Assembly: GCA_001805375.1 (NCBI GenBank)
Contig: MHFY01000015.1
Coordinates: 37,011-43,767, forward strand
DNA from: Omnitrophica WOR_2 bacterium GWA2_47_8
GTDB taxonomy: Bacteria > Omnitrophota > Gorgyraeia > Zapsychrales > GWA2-47-8
Direction: 5' to 3'
Length of the DNA: 6,757 nucleotides
This document shows positions 5,186-6,757 of this stretch, in pieces (the stretch's first letter is position 1; every line of letters starts with the position of its first letter). Position numbers and translations under genes: made by a program. A model generated the notes under the pieces. The model saw only the letters and a list, made by a program, of their open reading frames with translations, did no database searches and was not told the DNA's origin.

Positions 5186-6449
5186 CCTTTCCTGCCTTCC
5201 TGCCGCTACTGTTGTTTTTCTCCTTGTCATTTTTTTTGTTTATGCGTTCCAGTACAACCCTGAATTTTTTCCTATCTTAAGCCTGCTTCATTTTTTTCTT
5301 ATCATCGCGCTTTTTTCTTTTCATAACCATGTTATGGCCGCCCAATCTGAATTTGCCGTGCAAAAGCAGGATCTTTTAGAAAAAATAAACGTCCTGAGAT
5401 CAGGTCTGGAAAAGGAAGAAGAGGCCTTGCTCATTTTTCGTGAAAAAGTGACGGATTACGCCCAGCTTAAGACGTTAACGGAAAAATTGATCCTTAATTT
5501 TTCCTTAAATGATGTCTGCAAGATCCTGGTCCAAAGCATCAATGATATTTTAAAGTACCCGAATGTGACCGTGATCCTGTATCTCTTCCATCGTAAGCGC
5601 GGGGAGCTGGGATTGGTCACATCACAAAAAGGCCAGGAACAGATCAATGTCAAGGCTAAAAAGGGCGATATTTTTGATCATTATGTTTTAAAAACCATGC
5701 AGCCGTTATGGATCGAAGATGTGAAAAGTGATTTTCGTTTTGATGCGGGAAAAATTCAAAAGGAGGACGACCGTGCGGTGCAGTCCTTGATGAGTGTCCC
5801 GATGATGTCGGGGAGCCGGATCATCGGGATCTTAAGGGCGGATAGTTTTAAAGGGGGCCATTTCACAGCGGATGACCTGAGGCTTTTTACGACCATTGCG
5901 GATTTGGGGGGCATCACCATTGAAAATGCCCAGCTGTTCGACCGGTTGGAAGATCTGGCCATCAAGGACAGTTTAACGGGATTATGCCTGCGCCGTTACC
6001 TGCAAGAGCGGCTTGCCCAGGAGATCAGCCGGCATTTGAGAACGGATAAAAAATTTTCCTTTTTGATGCTCGATCTGGATAAATTTAAACAATACAACGA
6101 TAAATTCGGTCACATGGCGGGGGACATTGTTTTAAAGGCGATAGGGGCGATCTTACAGGATTCTTTTAAAAATCCGGGAGACCTTATCTGCCGCTACGGC
6201 GGGGAAGAATTTGCCGTTATTCTGCCCGAAATGTCCAAAAAGCAGGCGCTCAAACTGGCTGAAGACGTGCGCAAGAAGATCGAACTCAACACGATCATCC
6301 TGCGCAGGGAAAAAACACGGATCACGGCTTCTATCGGGGTTTCGGCTTTTCCCGATGATGCCAAGTTGAAAGATGACCTCATCCGTAAGGCGGATGAGGC
6401 CCTTTACCGGGCCAAAGCCATGGGGCGTAATAAGGTCTGCGGAGCTTAA
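5154..6449 (+). CDS. Membrane-anchored GAF-GGDEF diguanylate cyclase
   Basis: Predicted to make cyclic di-GMP from two GTP at the inner membrane. In the 431 residues, two hydrophobic helices (about 18-32 and 38-56) precede a coiled coil (about 64-95), a GAF-like sensor domain (about 105-262) and a C-terminal GGDEF domain (about 266-431). The catalytic domain has KDSLTGL at 271-277, metal-binding Asp307, guanine-contacting Asn315 and Asp324, the signature GGEEF at 349-353 and the end motif ADEALYRAKAMGRN, so activity is expected. The inhibitory RxxD site is NPGD at 340-343, lacking the Arg, so product inhibition is probably weak or absent. The usual Asn after LTGL is Leu279. Start is TTG 5154, overlapping the ABC ATPase gene by 32 bases; its ribosome site is AAGG. 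The ligand of the GAF domain is unknown. Confidence 0.9.
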   Translation: MIRKPKKPFSSLSCLPAATVVFLLVIFFVYAFQYNPEFFPILSLLHFFLIIALFSFHNHVMAAQSEFAVQKQDLLEKINVLRSGLEKEEEALLIFREKVTDYAQLKTLTEKLILNFSLNDVCKILVQSINDILKYPNVTVILYLFHRKRGELGLVTSQKGQEQINVKAKKGDIFDHYVLKTMQPLWIEDVKSDFRFDAGKIQKEDDRAVQSLMSVPMMSGSRIIGILRADSFKGGHFTADDLRLFTTIADLGGITIENAQLFDRLEDLAIKDSLTGLCLRRYLQERLAQEISRHLRTDKKFSFLMLDLDKFKQYNDKFGHMAGDIVLKAIGAILQDSFKNPGDLICRYGGEEFAVILPEMSKKQALKLAEDVRKKIELNTIILRREKTRITASIGVSAFPDDAKLKDDLIRKADEALYRAKAMGRNKVCGA

Positions 6450-6450
6450 G

Positions 6451-6757
6451 ATGACAGTATTGATCCCAATATTAATGGTCCTTTATGTTTTTTTAATTAT
6501 CCAAATAACCCGGGAGAATTTTTTAAGCTTTTCAAGGGAGCAAAGTGAAGAACTGACCCATTTAGAGGAACAATTCCTGGATTTAAAGCGCCGCAAACAG
6601 ACATTATTTATGGAAAAGCAGCAGTTGGAGGCCCTGGCCGATAATTTGCTTACCTTATTTGAATTGACCAAAGACGTGGCCAAAACCACGACACAGGAAG
6701 ATGCCTTGAAAATTTTTAAAGAAAGACTGCAGGAGAATGTCACCTTTGAAAAATTTC
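6451..6757 (+). CDS. Membrane-anchored coiled-coil protein with a possible GAF-like start, 3'-truncated
   Basis: An open frame runs from the ATG at 6451 to the window edge (102 complete codons, no stop). It begins one base after the GAF-GGDEF stop and has GGAG at 6441-6444, six bases upstream, so translation is probably coupled. Residues 2-19 form one hydrophobic helix (VLIPILMVLYVFLII), followed by a charged, Glu/Gln/Lys-rich likely coiled coil to about residue 65. The segment LFELTKDVAKTTTQEDALKI then resembles the helix that opens the GAF domain of the preceding protein. The gene is probably a second sensor, perhaps another GGDEF protein or a histidine kinase, but the output domain is outside the window. 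A shorter antisense frame over the same bases looks like a shadow. Confidence 0.8.
   Translation, partial: MTVLIPILMVLYVFLIIQITRENFLSFSREQSEELTHLEEQFLDLKRRKQTLFMEKQQLEALADNLLTLFELTKDVAKTTTQEDALKIFKERLQENVTFEKF

Noticed and set aside
5230..5237. Frameshift or programmed slippage at a run of eight T in the cyclase gene
   Set aside because: The frame is continuous through the run and both helices are encoded without interruption.
6483..6743. 86-codon antisense frame at the right edge
   Set aside because: It is a Ser/Lys/Cys-rich shadow of the + strand partial gene, which has a good ribosome site, coupling to the cyclase gene and a sensible TM plus coiled-coil layout.

Overview
The window is a densely packed bacterial segment in which every gene lies on the + strand. 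It carries eight genes: a 5'-truncated dnaJ, an FmdB-type zinc-ribbon protein, a VanZ-like membrane protein, a DUF1015 protein, accD, a UgpC/MalK-type ABC ATPase, a membrane-anchored GAF-GGDEF diguanylate cyclase, and the start of a second membrane-anchored signalling-type gene that runs off the right edge. GC content is moderate, start codons are ATG and TTG, and Shine-Dalgarno sequences range from clear to absent. Nothing points to a phage, plasmid or insertion sequence, so this reads as a chromosomal core region. Gene order and protein style (dnaJ, FmdB, VanZ, DUF1015, accD) are reminiscent of uncultured lineages such as Omnitrophota or the wider PVC group. That placement is inference from memory and no marker here proves it.

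Layout. Positions 2-1099 hold the end of dnaJ. A 70-base gap (1100-1169) follows, filled by a compact nest of palindromes and a 14-base tandem repeat. From 1170 to 3999 the genes fmdB-like, vanZ-like, DUF1015 and accD follow with gaps of 5 to 9 bases and are probably one transcript. The 82-base gap at 4000-4081 contains a good sigma70-type promoter with a 13-base palindrome over its -35 box. It starts a second unit: the ABC ATPase (4082-5185), the diguanylate cyclase overlapping it by 32 bases (5154-6449), and the final partial gene one base further on (6451 to the edge). No stretch longer than 300 bases lacks a gene.

How the genes may work together. The left half is housekeeping: protein folding (DnaJ) and the first committed step of fatty acid synthesis (AccD, with no accA beside it), with three poorly understood small or conserved proteins between them. 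The right half looks like signalling plus transport energy. A sugar-type importer ATPase without its permeases is translationally overlapped by an apparently active cyclic-di-GMP synthase that lacks the inhibitory-site arginine, followed by another TM/coiled-coil/possible GAF protein. No clearly new system is demonstrated. The points most worth following are the palindromic repeat after dnaJ, the promoter-operator before the ATPase, the tandem sensor genes, and the ParB/sulfiredoxin-like DGHHR motif in the DUF1015 protein.
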